From Bacteroidota bacterium (GTDB taxonomy: Bacteria > Bacteroidota > Bacteroidia > AKYH767-A > OLB10): a stretch of DNA of 64,000 nucleotides. Below are positions 1 to 11,177 of the stretch, one piece after another. A program made the position numbers and the translations under genes. The notes under the pieces were generated by a model. That model did not search any database. It saw nothing but the letters and a program-made list of their open reading frames with translations, and was not told the origin of the DNA. The DNA lies in the NCBI GenBank assembly GCA_016722525.1, contig JADKJB010000005.1, positions 308,481-372,480 of the forward strand, given 5' to 3'. Within the stretch, counting starts at the first letter, position 1; each line of letters starts with the position of its first letter.

Positions 1-465
1 GTAGGTGGTGTATATCGCGGACAACAAATTCAGCCGGATAGTACGGTAACGTGGTACCAGAACGGAGTAGTAATTAATACCAACAACCCTCCATTTTATG
101 GCGACTATCAACTGGTGTCATCATCATCGGGAAGCGTAACTGCTATCTGGAGAGAAGATATGGATCAAATATGTGCTGCAAGAGTCAAACCAAATGGGAC
201 TCTCACAAATATTGTGGAACAATCGCCATTTCATTTCACTATTTATCCAAATCCTTTTAGTGATAAACTAATTGTAAATTTACCTGATATTTCATCGGCA
301 CCCAAAATTGAAATGTATGATGCACTAGGACGCAAACTGAATATAGCACTTGAAATTGCTGAAAAGGATTATATTTTAAATACTAAACAGCTTGCAAAGG
401 GGATTTATATATTAAATGTATTAACAAATTCAACAAATCAAAAATATACGTTGATAAAAGAATAA
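1..465 (+). CDS. C-terminal part of a T9SS-secreted protein (5' end outside window)
   Basis: The frame is open from the first base, so the N-terminus lies upstream. The last ~75 residues are a type A T9SS sorting domain: YPNPFSDKLIV, then MYDALGRKL, then KQLAKGIYILNV and a basic tail. Such domains are cleaved at the outer membrane when the protein is released or anchored. The part before it shows strand-rich sequence (VTWYQNG, VTAIWRED) as in secreted adhesins or propellers, too short to name a catalytic domain. Confidence 0.85.
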   Translation, partial: VGGVYRGQQIQPDSTVTWYQNGVVINTNNPPFYGDYQLVSSSSGSVTAIWREDMDQICAARVKPNGTLTNIVEQSPFHFTIYPNPFSDKLIVNLPDISSAPKIEMYDALGRKLNIALEIAEKDYILNTKQLAKGIYILNVLTNSTNQKYTLIKE

Positions 466-600
466 ATGCTAGTAATGATTAAGATTGGATTTATGGGTAA
501 TAAAATACTTAGTCAACAATTTGAATTGTTTTGCATAATATGTTTTTAACACGTACAATAAAACGCTTTTACTTTATGTAAAACTAAAATTAATTCGGCA

Positions 601-1791
601 ATGACACCAACTACCAAAGTTTCTATAAAGGATTGTTTATATTATGCAAAACATAATAGGGGCAAATTTCTAAGTAAAAGCGTGGATAGCATTTATGAAT
701 TGTTGGAATGGCAATGTGAGAAAGGCCATAGATGGCAAAAATCATACTATTACATTGAGAAGGGGAAATGGTGCCCCCAGTGTTTAAAGCAGAATTCAAA
801 GGAGTATTATTTCGCCCGATATCAGCAAATTGCCAAAGAGCATGGTGGAATATGTTTGTCAAAAAGGTATATCGATAGTAATACAAAATTAGAATTTAAG
901 TGTAGTCAGGGACATGTTTTTTCCTCAGTGCCAAATGAAATTTACAAAGGCCGATGGTGTACCAGCTGCCGTGGTGGCTCCAAACGAACGTTGGAGTTTT
1001 ATCAAAATATTGCAGAAAAGAATGGCGGGACTATTCTTTCAAAAAAATACATTGGATCAACTTATAAATTGAAATGGCAATGCAAGGAGGGCCATGTATT
1101 TTCAACAACACCAATGGTTGTCCACTTACGAAATGTTTGGTGTCCCGACTGTAAACGTATCCGCCGCCGTGCCGATGGATCGGCATTTAAGCATACAATT
1201 ATTGATATGCAAAAATTGGCGAAATCGAAGCATGGGAAATGTCTTTCAAAAAAGTATCAGGGAGTACACACTATCTTAAAATGGGTCTGTCAGGAAAATC
1301 ATGTATTTGAAACGGAAGCTCACAATGTACTTCAAGGATCATGGTGTCCGAAATGTGTAATTGCTAAGCATAAAATAAAATTACGTACTACCTATAAGTT
1401 TTATCAAAATCTTGTAAGTAGTAAAGGGGCCAAATTGATAACCACCAAAAAGGAATATGATGATTTTCATGATAAACTGACTATAGTATGTAAGTTTGGG
1501 CACCAATGGACAACGCGCCATTCCAACATTAAAAGTGGTGCCTGGTGTCATGAATGTAGATTTATCACATCTGCCAATAAAAGACGTCTTCCATTTGAAG
1601 TGTATATCAAAGCGGCAAAAGCAAGAGGTGGGAAGCTATTAAGTACAGAAGCTGAATGTTTGAATAGTTTATCAAAGTTGCGCTGGCAATGTGATCAAGG
1701 GCATGAATGGAAAGCAATAGGATATTCTGTAATTAAAGGTACATGGTGTCAAAAATGTTATCTGGAAAAAATTCAGAAAAAAATCGAATAG
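601..1791 (+). CDS. protein of six tandem zinc-ribbon / treble-clef units
   Basis: The 396 residues are almost entirely six copies of a ~62-residue unit. Each has a lead of the type GGKxLSxxY, then KLxWxCxxGHxW, about 15 residues, and GxWCxxC. In unit 1 the metal ligands are C39, H43, C58 and C61; all units keep the CxxxH and CxxC pairs. This matches the probable zinc-ribbon family (PF14311-like, DUF4379), which often accompanies nuclease domains, but no nuclease domain is seen here. There is no signal peptide and the protein is Lys-rich, so a cytoplasmic nucleic-acid-binding role is an inference. It is intact and stands alone. Confidence 0.85.
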   Translation: MTPTTKVSIKDCLYYAKHNRGKFLSKSVDSIYELLEWQCEKGHRWQKSYYYIEKGKWCPQCLKQNSKEYYFARYQQIAKEHGGICLSKRYIDSNTKLEFKCSQGHVFSSVPNEIYKGRWCTSCRGGSKRTLEFYQNIAEKNGGTILSKKYIGSTYKLKWQCKEGHVFSTTPMVVHLRNVWCPDCKRIRRRADGSAFKHTIIDMQKLAKSKHGKCLSKKYQGVHTILKWVCQENHVFETEAHNVLQGSWCPKCVIAKHKIKLRTTYKFYQNLVSSKGAKLITTKKEYDDFHDKLTIVCKFGHQWTTRHSNIKSGAWCHECRFITSANKRRLPFEVYIKAAKARGGKLLSTEAECLNSLSKLRWQCDQGHEWKAIGYSVIKGTWCQKCYLEKIQKKIE

Positions 1792-1894
1792 ATTTTATTA
1801 TAGGGATATTAGTTCAGGAAAAATTGAGTGTGTGATACTTAAGGTTGCTTCTTTTGCAAATCCATTTTAATAATTGAAAATGTAACCGCATATT

Positions 1895-1911
1895 ATGCAT
1901 GCATGGCGTCC
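1895..1911. repeat. degenerate copy of a dispersed ATGCAT-centred palindrome
   Basis: An ATGCAT core followed by GGCGTCC. It resembles the fuller palindrome near 12787 (GACGC-TATGCAT-GGCGTC) and the copy near 22870. All three copies are between genes. Confidence 0.4.
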
Positions 1912-2062
1912 GGAGATTTAATTGAGAGAATTTATTTTAATTTTGAATGATTTATACGGAATCACCTATTTTATAAAATCAGTTTAGTTCATATATTTGG
2001 TTTGACAAAGGGGTAAAATATTAAATTTAAAGAATAAATTATTACATTTAGCCAAAACTAAG

Positions 2063-2971
2063 ATGGACAGGATGAAGCCGGTTTTTAATTTCAGATTTTG
2101 GACCTTTATTCTATTGTCAATTTTATCAACGTGCCAGCTTTTTGCGCAGGATACTATTTTTGTGAATAACAAAAAGAAAATTCTATCTAAAGTTATTGAA
2201 GTCAACAACCGGGATGTTAAATTTAAAAAATATTCCAATTTGGAGGGGAAGACCTATCTCATTGACAAAAGAGATCTGATTAAAATTGTCTATTCCAATG
2301 GCACTGCCGACACATTTAATGTGAAACTTGCAAAAATTCCCGTAAAGGCTCCACCGGCACCTGTGGTAAAAAAGTTTGATCCCAGAGCAGCCGACTATTT
2401 CAAAAACCATGTTTTTTTTAATGTCACAGATTTGTTTTTTGGGGTGTTTACTGCGGGGTATGAGCGAACTATGAAAAGCGGAAGGTATAGTTATTTGATT
2501 CCACTATCCATTGGAATGAATTATATGGGATTAACCAATTCCGAATATGATCAATCGAATCCGATGAGTTCTGTTTTTCCTATGGGAGCTTATTACTATA
2601 AAAATAAAATATTCAGTACGGGTATAGAATTAAATTTTTTCCCGGCAGGTCAAGGTACTTTGAAATATTTTTTAGGACCTGCACTTGAATACGGACAGTT
2701 CCGGTATTATCTGTATGAGGGAAATGAAAACAATCCGGGGACATTCACTATAAAAAAGACTACGAGTCCGTTTATAACTCTTATGTTTAAGAATGGATTT
2801 CTTTATCAGTATTCTAAAAAAATCAATTTAAAGGCATTCCTTGCCATGGGATTTCAAAATTGGTCAGTGAATCCTAAAAGTACAACAAATGATAACAACT
2901 ATTATTATACGGATACAAATTTGGACAAATTTTCCTTTGAATTAGGAATTACTGCCGGTTATAAATTTTAG
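2063..2971 (+). CDS. exported protein with predicted outer-membrane barrel
   Basis: A 302-residue protein with an N-terminal signal peptide (hydrophobic FWTFILLSILSTC, cleavage near FAQ). A short charged domain follows (DTIFVNNKKKILSKVIEV, then a strand-turn-strand YLIDKRDLIKIVYSNG). From about residue 115 to the end, alternating aromatic/polar strands end in ELGITAGYKF, a typical outer-membrane beta-barrel C-terminus. A second ATG nine bases downstream is an alternative start. Three bases separate it from the following lipoprotein gene, so the two are probably co-transcribed. Function unknown. Confidence 0.7.
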   Translation: MDRMKPVFNFRFWTFILLSILSTCQLFAQDTIFVNNKKKILSKVIEVNNRDVKFKKYSNLEGKTYLIDKRDLIKIVYSNGTADTFNVKLAKIPVKAPPAPVVKKFDPRAADYFKNHVFFNVTDLFFGVFTAGYERTMKSGRYSYLIPLSIGMNYMGLTNSEYDQSNPMSSVFPMGAYYYKNKIFSTGIELNFFPAGQGTLKYFLGPALEYGQFRYYLYEGNENNPGTFTIKKTTSPFITLMFKNGFLYQYSKKINLKAFLAMGFQNWSVNPKSTTNDNNYYYTDTNLDKFSFELGITAGYKF

Positions 2972-2974
2972 AAG

Positions 2975-3457
2975 ATGAAAATAAAAATAGTATTACTTGC
3001 AATTTTGATTTTTACAAGCTGTAGGAAAGAGTGTATGAACAGATCGCTTCAGGAACTGCATTGCAAGGATGGGTATATCACTGTTTCTGATACCAGATAC
3101 ATCAATCACCCTCCGGGTTTTGGTTACACAGAAAACGAACTGGTGATCATTAATGATACTGCAACCTTTCATGATTTGTTTCAAAACCATTTGTCGGAAG
3201 ATCTTGTTGATTTCAGTTACCAAAGTATTGTGGCCGTCAACATACCTGTAGGCGCCGGTAGTAATGTTTCCAGTCAGGGATGCCTTTGTTATAATCCTGA
3301 TACGGATAAGTGGATGTTCAACATCGAATACTCCATCAGTAACCAATGCAAGGGATCCGGAATTTCTACGATGAATTTTGTGGCAACATTAATTTGTCCG
3401 AAACTCACGGATAATGCGGATGTTGAATTTGATGTTAGAGATATTAATCCGTTTTGA
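2975..3457 (+). CDS. putative lipoprotein
   Basis: A 160-residue protein whose signal peptide ends in a lipobox (IFTSC, acylated Cys at 16), so it should be a lipid-anchored envelope protein. The mature part has four further Cys and a strand-rich ending (ADVEFDVRDINPF). I do not recognise the family. It starts four bases after the barrel gene and is probably translated from the same message. Confidence 0.65.
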   Translation: MKIKIVLLAILIFTSCRKECMNRSLQELHCKDGYITVSDTRYINHPPGFGYTENELVIINDTATFHDLFQNHLSEDLVDFSYQSIVAVNIPVGAGSNVSSQGCLCYNPDTDKWMFNIEYSISNQCKGSGISTMNFVATLICPKLTDNADVEFDVRDINPF

Positions 3458-3499
3458 ATACTTTTTTATTTGTTCGATCAGGATTTTCAATGAAGAAAT

Positions 3500-4029
3500 T
3501 CAAAATGCATAGGACGCTCCCAGATTGAAAGTAAAAAATTCGATTGGTTTCGAAAAATTAAAATCTCTGGATACAACAACAGTATTGATAGTTCCTTGAG
3601 GTACTGCAATTCTTGAAATGTAATCCACCGTTCCACCCTCATTAAATTCATGATCTGAATGCTGATATTTTCCATTCAGAAAAACCGCATTTTATTAGTG
3701 GTAGTCCAGTAAGAAGTCATAGTAGAGAGATCCCATAATTGGATGGTCCCATCGTCGGAACCACTTACCAAAGAAGTTCCATCCGGTGAAAAATCTACTG
3801 TATTTATTTTTTTAAGGTGCCCTTTTAGGGAGCCTTTAACTTTTAAAGGATGGGTCTCCCAAATTAGTATGTTACTGTCGTTGGCAAAAGTGGCCATTAA
3901 ATTACCGGCAGGTGAAAATTTGATGCCTGTAATGGAGCCGGCATGTATTTTAGAAAATTCCTGCGTGGGTTTCTGTGATAGAATAGAATGGGATAGCAGC
4001 GTAAATACGATGATAAATTTAAGTTTCAT
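3500..4029 (-). CDS. WD40-repeat N-terminus joined to outer-membrane-barrel C-terminus (one frame break)
   Basis: The first 117 codons encode a signal peptide (ILSQ) and two WD40 repeats (HAGSITGIKFSPAG, LIWET; then LKKINTVDFSPDG, IQLWDL). At about 3683 the frame ends (NKMRFF). If one A is added to the AAAA run there, reading continues into NAVFLNGKYQHSDHEFNEGG and on to FNLGASYAF, an outer-membrane beta-strand ending. WD40 propellers normally need seven or so repeats, so even the repaired protein is very short. It could be an internal-deletion remnant of a longer WD40-plus-barrel protein. Confidence 0.5.
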
Positions 4030-4336
4030 GTGTTGCCTTTATTGAAATGAACCACTCTGAGAATTAGGTATTTAGGTTACCTTAAACCAGTAGCAGGAAG
4101 TTTATCAGTAAAGATATAATTTACATGTGGTATTAAAAACAGTTGTTATTCATAAATTCATGCAAGCAACCAGTAAAATGAGGATCAAAATTTGATGAAA
4201 CCCATCTATTTAAGGTAATTCATAAGGATAAGCGGCTGATAGAAGATTTCGATTTGTATAGGAATAGGTTGGAGGAGTCTGGATTTTGGTTATTTTTAGG
4301 GAATAATGAATTCATCAAACCTCTAACTGCAAAAAG
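4030..4336. other. gene-free divergent intergenic region
   Basis: It lies between the divergent WD40 remnant and the cyclase gene. The only notable element is GGATTTTGGTTATTTTTAG near 4280-4300. Nearly the same string recurs near 55063 upstream of the HNH gene, so it may be promoter-related. No gene or RNA was recognised. Confidence 0.3.
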
Positions 4337-6180
4337 ATGAAAAAAATAGTATTCCTTATGCTCCTAATGAGCATTTTCCGAGCCCCTGCCAGTGCACAAA
4401 AGCAAGGACAAGAACGTATTGATTCGATGCTGGTAGTGCTGAAAAGTAGCGCAGAAGACACCAATAAAGTAACTCTGCTCAACGATATTTGCTTTACCTA
4501 TTACGCAATTAACCCCGATGAGGGATTAATTTTTGGCAATCAGGCATTGGCTCTCGCCGAAAAACTGAAATGGAAATATGGAATCGCTCAGGCCAACAGC
4601 AGAATAGGATCTAATTATTTTGGCAAGGCGGATTATCCGAATGCACTAACATTTTGGTTGAAGGCATTAAAGCAAAACGAAGAAATCGGCAATAAAAAAT
4701 CTGTGGGAATCAATCTTGGTAACATTGGCAATATTTTTCTGCTACAGAATGATTACGAAAAAGCACTCGATTATTACTTTAGAGCTACCAAATTGAATGA
4801 AGAGTCTGGAAACAAAAATGCATTAGCGTTAAATTTTGGCAACATCGGAACTGTATATGGCTATCAATTGAAGTTCGAACAAGGGCTGGAGTATTTTTTA
4901 AAAGCACTAAAAATTCAAGAAGAAATTCAGGATGTAGCAGGAATAGCAAGAAGTACAATCAGTATTGCGAATGTGTATATGGGGTTGAAAGATTATTCCA
5001 AGGCATTGGAATATAATTTTCGTGCACTTGGTATGGTTTCCGAGTTTGGTGTTACCAATTTAGTTGCAACAAGCCAGACCAACATCGCTAAGAACTATTT
5101 TGAACTTGCAAACGAATCAAACAAAGCGCAACTGAATAACATCTTAAATGGGAATAAAAATGTTGCCCTTCAACTGGCAAAATCTTATAACGATAGTGCT
5201 ATCATGCTGTTTAACGAAATAGGAGATATGAGTGCATTATACCAGACCTATCAGAGCTTAAGTGAAATTCAGTCTTTACTTGGAGATAAAAGTGGAGCAC
5301 TGGAGAGTTATAAAAATTACTCACTTTTTAAGGACTCTGTATTTAATATGGAAAAGGATAAGAAACTTACCCAAACTACCATGCAATATGAGTTCGATAA
5401 AAGGAAGCAGCTACCAAAGCGGAACAGGAAAAAAAGGACATTCGTCAGCGAAATATTCGCAACTCCATTTTAGCCGGACTTGCCGGCGCACTTATTTTTT
5501 TGGTGGTGGTCTACCGTCAGCGTAATAAAATTAATAAAGCCAGAAAACGTAGTGATGAATTGTTGTTAAACATTCTTCCGGCCGAAGTAGCCGAAGAGCT
5601 AAAAGAAAAAGGCAGTGCCGATGCAAAACAGTTCAATGAAGTTACCGTCATGTTCACCGACTTCAAAGGGTTTACACAGATTTCAGAAAAGTTGACACCA
5701 ACGGAATTGGTCGCCGAAATTCATACCTGCTTCAAAGCATTTGACCACATCATTGGTAAATACAACATCGAAAAAATAAAGACTATTGGCGATGCTTATA
5801 TGGCTGCAGGAGGTTTGCCAGTTGCCAATTCTACAAATGCAACGGATGTGGTAAATGCTGCAATAGAAATTCAACAATTTATGCAACAACATTTACAGCA
5901 ACGACGAAATGAAAATAAAGAACTATTTGAAATAAGAATCGGTGTTCACACTGGGCCCGTCGTAGCGGGAATTGTAGGAGTGAAAAAATTCGCTTATGAT
6001 ATTTGGGGCGACACCGTAAACATAGCATCGCGAATGGAATCCAGCGGTGAAGCAGGGAAAGTAAATATCAGTGGGAGTACTTATGAATTGGTGAAAGGTA
6101 AATTTAATTGCACCCATCGCGGAAAAATTCAGGCGAAGAATAAAGGTGAAGTGGATATGTACTTTGTGGAACCAGGCTAA
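4337..6180 (+). CDS. TPR-containing class III adenylate/guanylate cyclase (one frame break)
   Basis: Signal peptide (ending ASAQ), then about six tetratricopeptide repeats (YFGKADYPNALTFWLKALKQ, YEKALDYYFRATKLNEE and others), a coiled-coil linker, one membrane helix (ILAGLAGALIFLVVV) and a C-terminal class III nucleotidyl cyclase domain. The catalytic domain shows MFTDFKGFTQISE (metal-binding Asp), TIGDAYMAAGG, GVHTGPVVAGIVG and WGDTVNIASRMES. It should sense an envelope signal through the TPRs and make a cyclic nucleotide inside the cell; the substrate is not certain. The frame changes near 5400: one A added to AAAA gives FDKKEAATKAEQEKK and joins the halves. Confidence 0.85.
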
Positions 6181-6338
6181 ATCAGATATTAAATTTGCGG
6201 AAAGTATAGCATCGAATGCTATTCACCCTTAGCGAAATGTTTAAGTTGTTCCGCATTTAGCACCACTTCTTTATTCTCTAAGTATTTATGAGTAGTATTA
6301 CAAAACAAGAAATACCAAAAACATTCAAGCGGATTATT

Positions 6339-6827
6339 ATGATAGTGCGTAAATATAAAGCTGAGGACAAAGAGAAGTGCATAGAGATTTTCCAAAGTAA
6401 TTTTCCTAAATATTTTGATGAAAGTGAACTTAGTCAATTCGAGAAATGGTTAGAGCATCAGGTCGACCAAGATTCGAAATACCAAAGTCCTACCTATACC
6501 AACTCTGAAAAAGATGCATATTTTGTTATCGAACTTGCTGATTCAGGCGTTGTGGGTTGCGGTGGATTTTATATCCTAAAAGACGAAAATGAAGCCCGGC
6601 TCGCATGGGGTATGATTCATGCTGATTTTCATGGAAAAGGTTACGGAACCGCACTTTATAACTATCGAAAAGAAATTATTAGAACTGAATGGCCCAATCA
6701 TATTATGGCACTTGGAACAAGTCAGCACACGTATTCTTTTTATGAGAAAATGGGAATGACCATAACTGCAAAAATTGACGAAGGTTATGGTCCTGACCTG
6801 GACAGGTACGACATGATACAAAAATAA
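6339..6827 (+). CDS. GNAT-family N-acetyltransferase
   Basis: About 162 residues with the GNAT order: VRKYKAEDKEKCIEIF (beta1-alpha1), AYFVIELADSGVVGCGGFYI (beta2-beta4), then the acetyl-CoA loop HADFHGKGYGTALYNY (Q/R-x-x-G-x-G/A type) and SFYEKMGM near the end. The frame is open upstream to 6288, but the ATG at 6339 begins directly at the first GNAT strand and is preferred. Substrate unknown. Confidence 0.75.
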   Translation: MIVRKYKAEDKEKCIEIFQSNFPKYFDESELSQFEKWLEHQVDQDSKYQSPTYTNSEKDAYFVIELADSGVVGCGGFYILKDENEARLAWGMIHADFHGKGYGTALYNYRKEIIRTEWPNHIMALGTSQHTYSFYEKMGMTITAKIDEGYGPDLDRYDMIQK

Positions 6828-6857
6828 AATCTTGCTACCAACTAAATCAATCGAACA

Positions 6858-8158
6858 ATGAGAAAGTATTTCTTCCTGATTACAATGCTGTTCATTACGA
6901 GCCTTAACGCATCGCTCGGACAGTCAAAAATTAAAGCAATCAAAGCAGGCAGGTTGATTGATGTAGTATCCGGTACGGTTCTCTTAAATCAAATAATTTT
7001 GATTGACAGTACGATGATCGTTGAAATTGGAGGCGCTGTAGTAATTCCTCAAAATGCCGAAATAATTGACTTGAGCAATGCAACGGTGTTACCGGGACTA
7101 ATAGATTGTCATACACATTTAACTTTTCAGCCGGGCGACAATTATTACGAAGACATATTCAGGAAGACTCCAATTGATTATGCTATTCTTGCTCACGTTT
7201 ACGCAAAAAGGACCTTGCAATCAGGATTCACCATGGTGCGTGATGTTGGAGCTGATCAGCTCATTGACATCTCTTGCGCAACGCAATTAACAACGGTTCT
7301 ATTGAAGGACCACGAATGTTGGTGTCGACATTTGGGTTAGGCAGTACAGGAGGTCATGCTGACTTAACCGGCTTCAATCCGAATATAGATTGGAAATATA
7401 ATAAGGACTATACCGGTGTTGCTGACGGTGAGGATGAAATACGAAAACGTGTGCGCAATAACGTTAAGTTTGGAGCTGATTGGATTAAGTTCATGGCTTC
7501 AGGTGGGGTTTTAAGTGAAGAAGAAACGCCGGGATTGCCGCAATATTCTTTTGCAGAAATGAAAGCACTATGTGATGAGGCCCATTTATGGAACAGAAAA
7601 GTTTGTGCCCATGCTCATGGTACTGAAGCTATAAAACTTGCAGTAAAAGCCGGCGTTTCGAGTATTGAACATGGAAGTTTAATAGATGCGGAAGGCATAC
7701 AATTGATGAAAGAAAAAGGCGTCTATCTGGTTGCAGATATTTACAACGACGATTATATTCTTGCTGAATTTGGAAAGAAAGGATACCCCGAAAAAATATT
7801 GAATAAGGAACGTATGATTGGAAAATTACAACGTGAAAATTTTCAGAAGGCAGCTAAAGCAGGAGTTAAAATTGCATACGGAACCGATGCAGGAGTCTAT
7901 CCTCATGGCTGGAATGGCAAACAATTCTTCTACATGGTAAAATATGGATTAACCCCCATGCAGGCTATTCAATCAGCTACAATCAATGCCGCCGACTTAC
8001 TCGACTGGAAGGACAGAACAGGCTCTGTAACCAAAGGCAAAATTGCCGATATTATCGCCGTTGAAGGCAATCCGCTAGACGACATAACTATCCTTGAACA
8101 TGTGAAATTTGTAATGAAAGAAGGAGTGGTTTATAAAAATGAGTTTGGTAAAAAGTAA
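6858..8158 (+). CDS. exported metal-dependent amidohydrolase, imidazolonepropionase-like (one frame break)
   Basis: Signal peptide (ITSLNASLG), then an amidohydrolase of the M38/imidazolonepropionase-like group. Metal-site motifs appear in order: DCHTHL, the bridging Lys in WIKFMASGG, AHAHGTEA, SIEHGS and YGTDAG. The C-terminal composite strands end GKIADIIAVEGNPLDDI. It probably hydrolyses a cyclic amide or dipeptide in the periplasm. The frame changes near 7270: one T added to TCTT gives DISLRNAINNGSIEGPRM, the expected continuation. Length after repair (~430) is normal. Confidence 0.82.
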
Positions 8159-8261
8159 GTGCTTGCTTTTTAGGAAATTGGTCGGTTCTATTGCGATAAG
8201 AGCGGATTTATCTTCTTGCATGGAGTTTATATTTGGCCCTTTGTATTGGTTTCTCCATTTC

Positions 8262-8277
8262 GCTCAATGCATTGAGT
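8262..8277. promoter_or_regulatory. CTCAA-N4-TTGAG palindrome
   Basis: CTCAATGCATTGAG followed by TAAA. It matches the half-units of the large palindrome at 11534-11579 (ACTCAA-N4-TTGAGT). It lies in the gene-free stretch 8159-8443, which holds nothing else I can name. Confidence 0.35.
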
Positions 8278-8443
8278 AAAATCAATACCAATCAAATCTT
8301 CCACAAGATAATTTTCATCTCATAAACTCCATTCACAACCAAAGCGGCACGGAGAAGTCTTTATGAGGTTAATTAATGGGCAGTCTATTTTATTTCTTTG
8401 TAAATGAAATAGAAATAGTTTAAATTCACCGAAAAATGACCCC

Positions 8444-11108
8444 ATGCAAAACAACTGTTATTTAACCAATAGTAAAGTTTTTCTTTTCGTTTTACATTTC
8501 CTTTTTCTCAATAATTTAACTTATTCACAACCGGGTACCCTGGATTTGTCATATGGAAGAGAGGGAATTGTTACTACCGGTATTATTTCGGAAATCACTC
8601 CCGGGATAGTCATTCAACCCGATGGAAAAATCGTTGTCGGTGGGTATAATACTGTGAACGGTGACATTATATATTCTGAATACGGTCTTTCACGCTATTT
8701 TCCGAATGGAGCAGTTGATACCGCTTTTGGCTACCGTGGAATTGTTCATACTACATTTCCTGGAACATTCGCGAAGGAATGGATCTGGTTTTACAACCGG
8801 ATGGTAAAATTATTTTGGCTGGTCAAAATTATAGTGAATACGCTTTGGCCCGGTATAATACAGATGGAGCGCTGGATGCAACTTTTGGTGTGAATGGTTT
8901 GGTATCTGTTGATATTGGTGGCCAACCCGATGAAGTTAGGTCTGTGTTGTTGCAACCCGATGGCAAAATCCTGGTATCTGGACAAAGCAGGGTAAATTTG
9001 ATGCGCGACTTTTCAATAGCACGTTTTGAAAGTAATGGTGATTTCGATCTTACATTTGGAAATCAAGGAAAGGTGATTGTTTCAATTTCTCTGGTAGGCC
9101 AGGAATATTGTGATGGAATGGTTTTGCAGCCCGATGGGAAAATTGTAGTTGCTGGCACCGTGGATTTAGGCTCAGGGAATGATTTTGCAGTGGTAAGGTA
9201 TAACACCGATGGCACTCTTGATTCTACTTTCGGGGTTGGTGGAATAAAAGTGCTACCGGTAACCAATAAACCGGATTATTGTAAATCATTAGATATTCAA
9301 TCGGATGGGAAAATTGTTCTTGGAGGTTTCACCGAATACATGGTGGATTCCCTCGAAACAACTTTGGCTCGAATCCTTCCTGATGGCTCAATAGATTCAA
9401 CCTTTGGAACTGCCGGGGTCGCACATCCGGTAAACACTACCTATGATTTTATTTCAAAAGTTATGATTGACCCGGATGATAAGGTGCTTGTAGTTAACAG
9501 GTATAGCGTATTCAGATGTCTGAACAACGGTTCCCTCGATCTCACTTTTGGTACTTCAGGAATAGTAAATCATCCAAGTGAGACTATTATGAATCTTAAA
9601 ATGTTTCCCGATTCATCAATTGTAGTGGTGGGAATCCACAAAGATCCGTGGAATAGCAGCGTCTATGTTTCCAAAATGGGACCGTATGGAAATATTCTTT
9701 TTTCTGTGATACATGACTATGGTTACCCTTATGATTTGTTTGGGTATGACATCAATGTCCTGAACGATGACAAAACAGTTATTATGGGCAATTTTGATCA
9801 ATTTCAAGGTGCAGAGGGTGTTGCTTTGGGGCGATATGACAGTATTGGGCGATTAGATCGAAATTTCGGAGTGGAAGGCATTTCCAAGAACTAATACCAA
9901 TGCAATAATGTATTCATTTAAAAGACAAAACGACGGCAAATTTATTGCCGGCGGCAAAGCGCATTGAATAAATATGGATTAATGCGTTTTGATTCCAATG
10001 GAATATCTGATCAAACGTTTGGTGTAAACGGCAGTGTTGAAACAATGGGTTTTCCTCCTTCATTTGTATCACAAGGAATCAAATCACTGGCTTTGCAAAG
10101 TGATCAGAAGATAGTTGTTACAGGTTATGGAAGCGGAGGTATAGGTACAGTCAGGTATTTGCCTGATGGAACATTGGACCCTTCGTTTTCAGGAGATGGA
10201 ATTGCAATTGAAAATTTCAGCGGCAATTACAGTGAAGCCTACGATGTAAAAGTGCAATATGATGGTAAAATTCTTGTTGCAGGTAAATTTTTAACTCCTT
10301 CAAATAATGCAATAGGCATATTGCGTTACAATACTGATGGTACGCTTGATAATACTTTTGGCATTAACGGCAAAGTAGAAATTACCCACCCAGATGGTAT
10401 CCAAGCAAATGACCTGTTCATTTTACCCGACCATAAAATTCTTGTCACCGGTTCAACGCTATTATTTAACAACAATGCGATTTTTCTTCTTAAATTAAAT
10501 GAAGATGGATCAGAAGATGCAACTTTGGAACATTAGGTATGGTCATAACAGACCTTTCAAGTTATGATGATAATGGGGCAGTGATACTTGCACAAAGTGA
10601 TGGTAAAATTTTGATTGGTGCCAATTCTTTATCAGTTATTCGTTTACTGCGATATAATTCTGATGGTTCAGTGGATCCAGGATTTGGAAATGTTGGGGTA
10701 GGAGCAATCAATTTACCCACACAATCAGGTTGCAATAGCTTAGCTTTTCAATCGGATGGGAAAATAATGGTTGGAGGTGGCACTTCCCATACTCCGAATT
10801 ACTATTTCTTGCTTGCACGATTCGATTCTTCAGGAGTGCTGAGCTCTATAAATGAAATGCCAAATAAGCCGGTCCACACCAATCAGCTCTCACCAAACCC
10901 ATCAAACGGAGACTTTAATTTTTTAAATGCTGCAAATGCCACAATAGACATTGAAATATATTCTAGTGATGGAAAACTTGTTTTCAAAAAGCTGCACCAC
11001 CCATCGGCACAAATACTCACAACCAATCTTCCTTCGGGAATGTACCATGTTAAGGTTGTGGATGGAATGCATCAAGGAGTGCATAAGGTGGTGGTGGTGA
11101 GAGAATAA
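8444..11108 (+). CDS. delta-60 repeat secreted protein with T9SS sorting domain (several frame breaks)
   Basis: A signal peptide (LFLNNLTYSQ) is followed by about 14 delta-60 repeats of the form LQPDGKIVVAG-x(n)-ARYNTDGTLDxTFGxNG, and a C-terminal T9SS sorting domain (LSPNPSNGDFNF to PSGMYHVKVVDG). These repeats form a secreted beta-propeller-like structure; no enzymatic role is known to me. The frame breaks near 8785, 9888, 9963 and 10525. Each is repaired by one added base in a short run, for example TTT to TTTT giving DATFGTLGMV. It converges on the minus-strand paralog-family gene at 11698. Confidence 0.85.
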
Positions 11109-11177
11109 ATCTGGCAGAAAAAGTTGACCTCAAATTGATTTCATTTTAAACCTAACAAACAATTTTCAAAACAATTC

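Noticed and set aside
8444..11108. Periodic sequence considered as a CRISPR-like array
   Set aside because: Repeats are imperfect, ~150 bp apart and encode delta-60 protein units.
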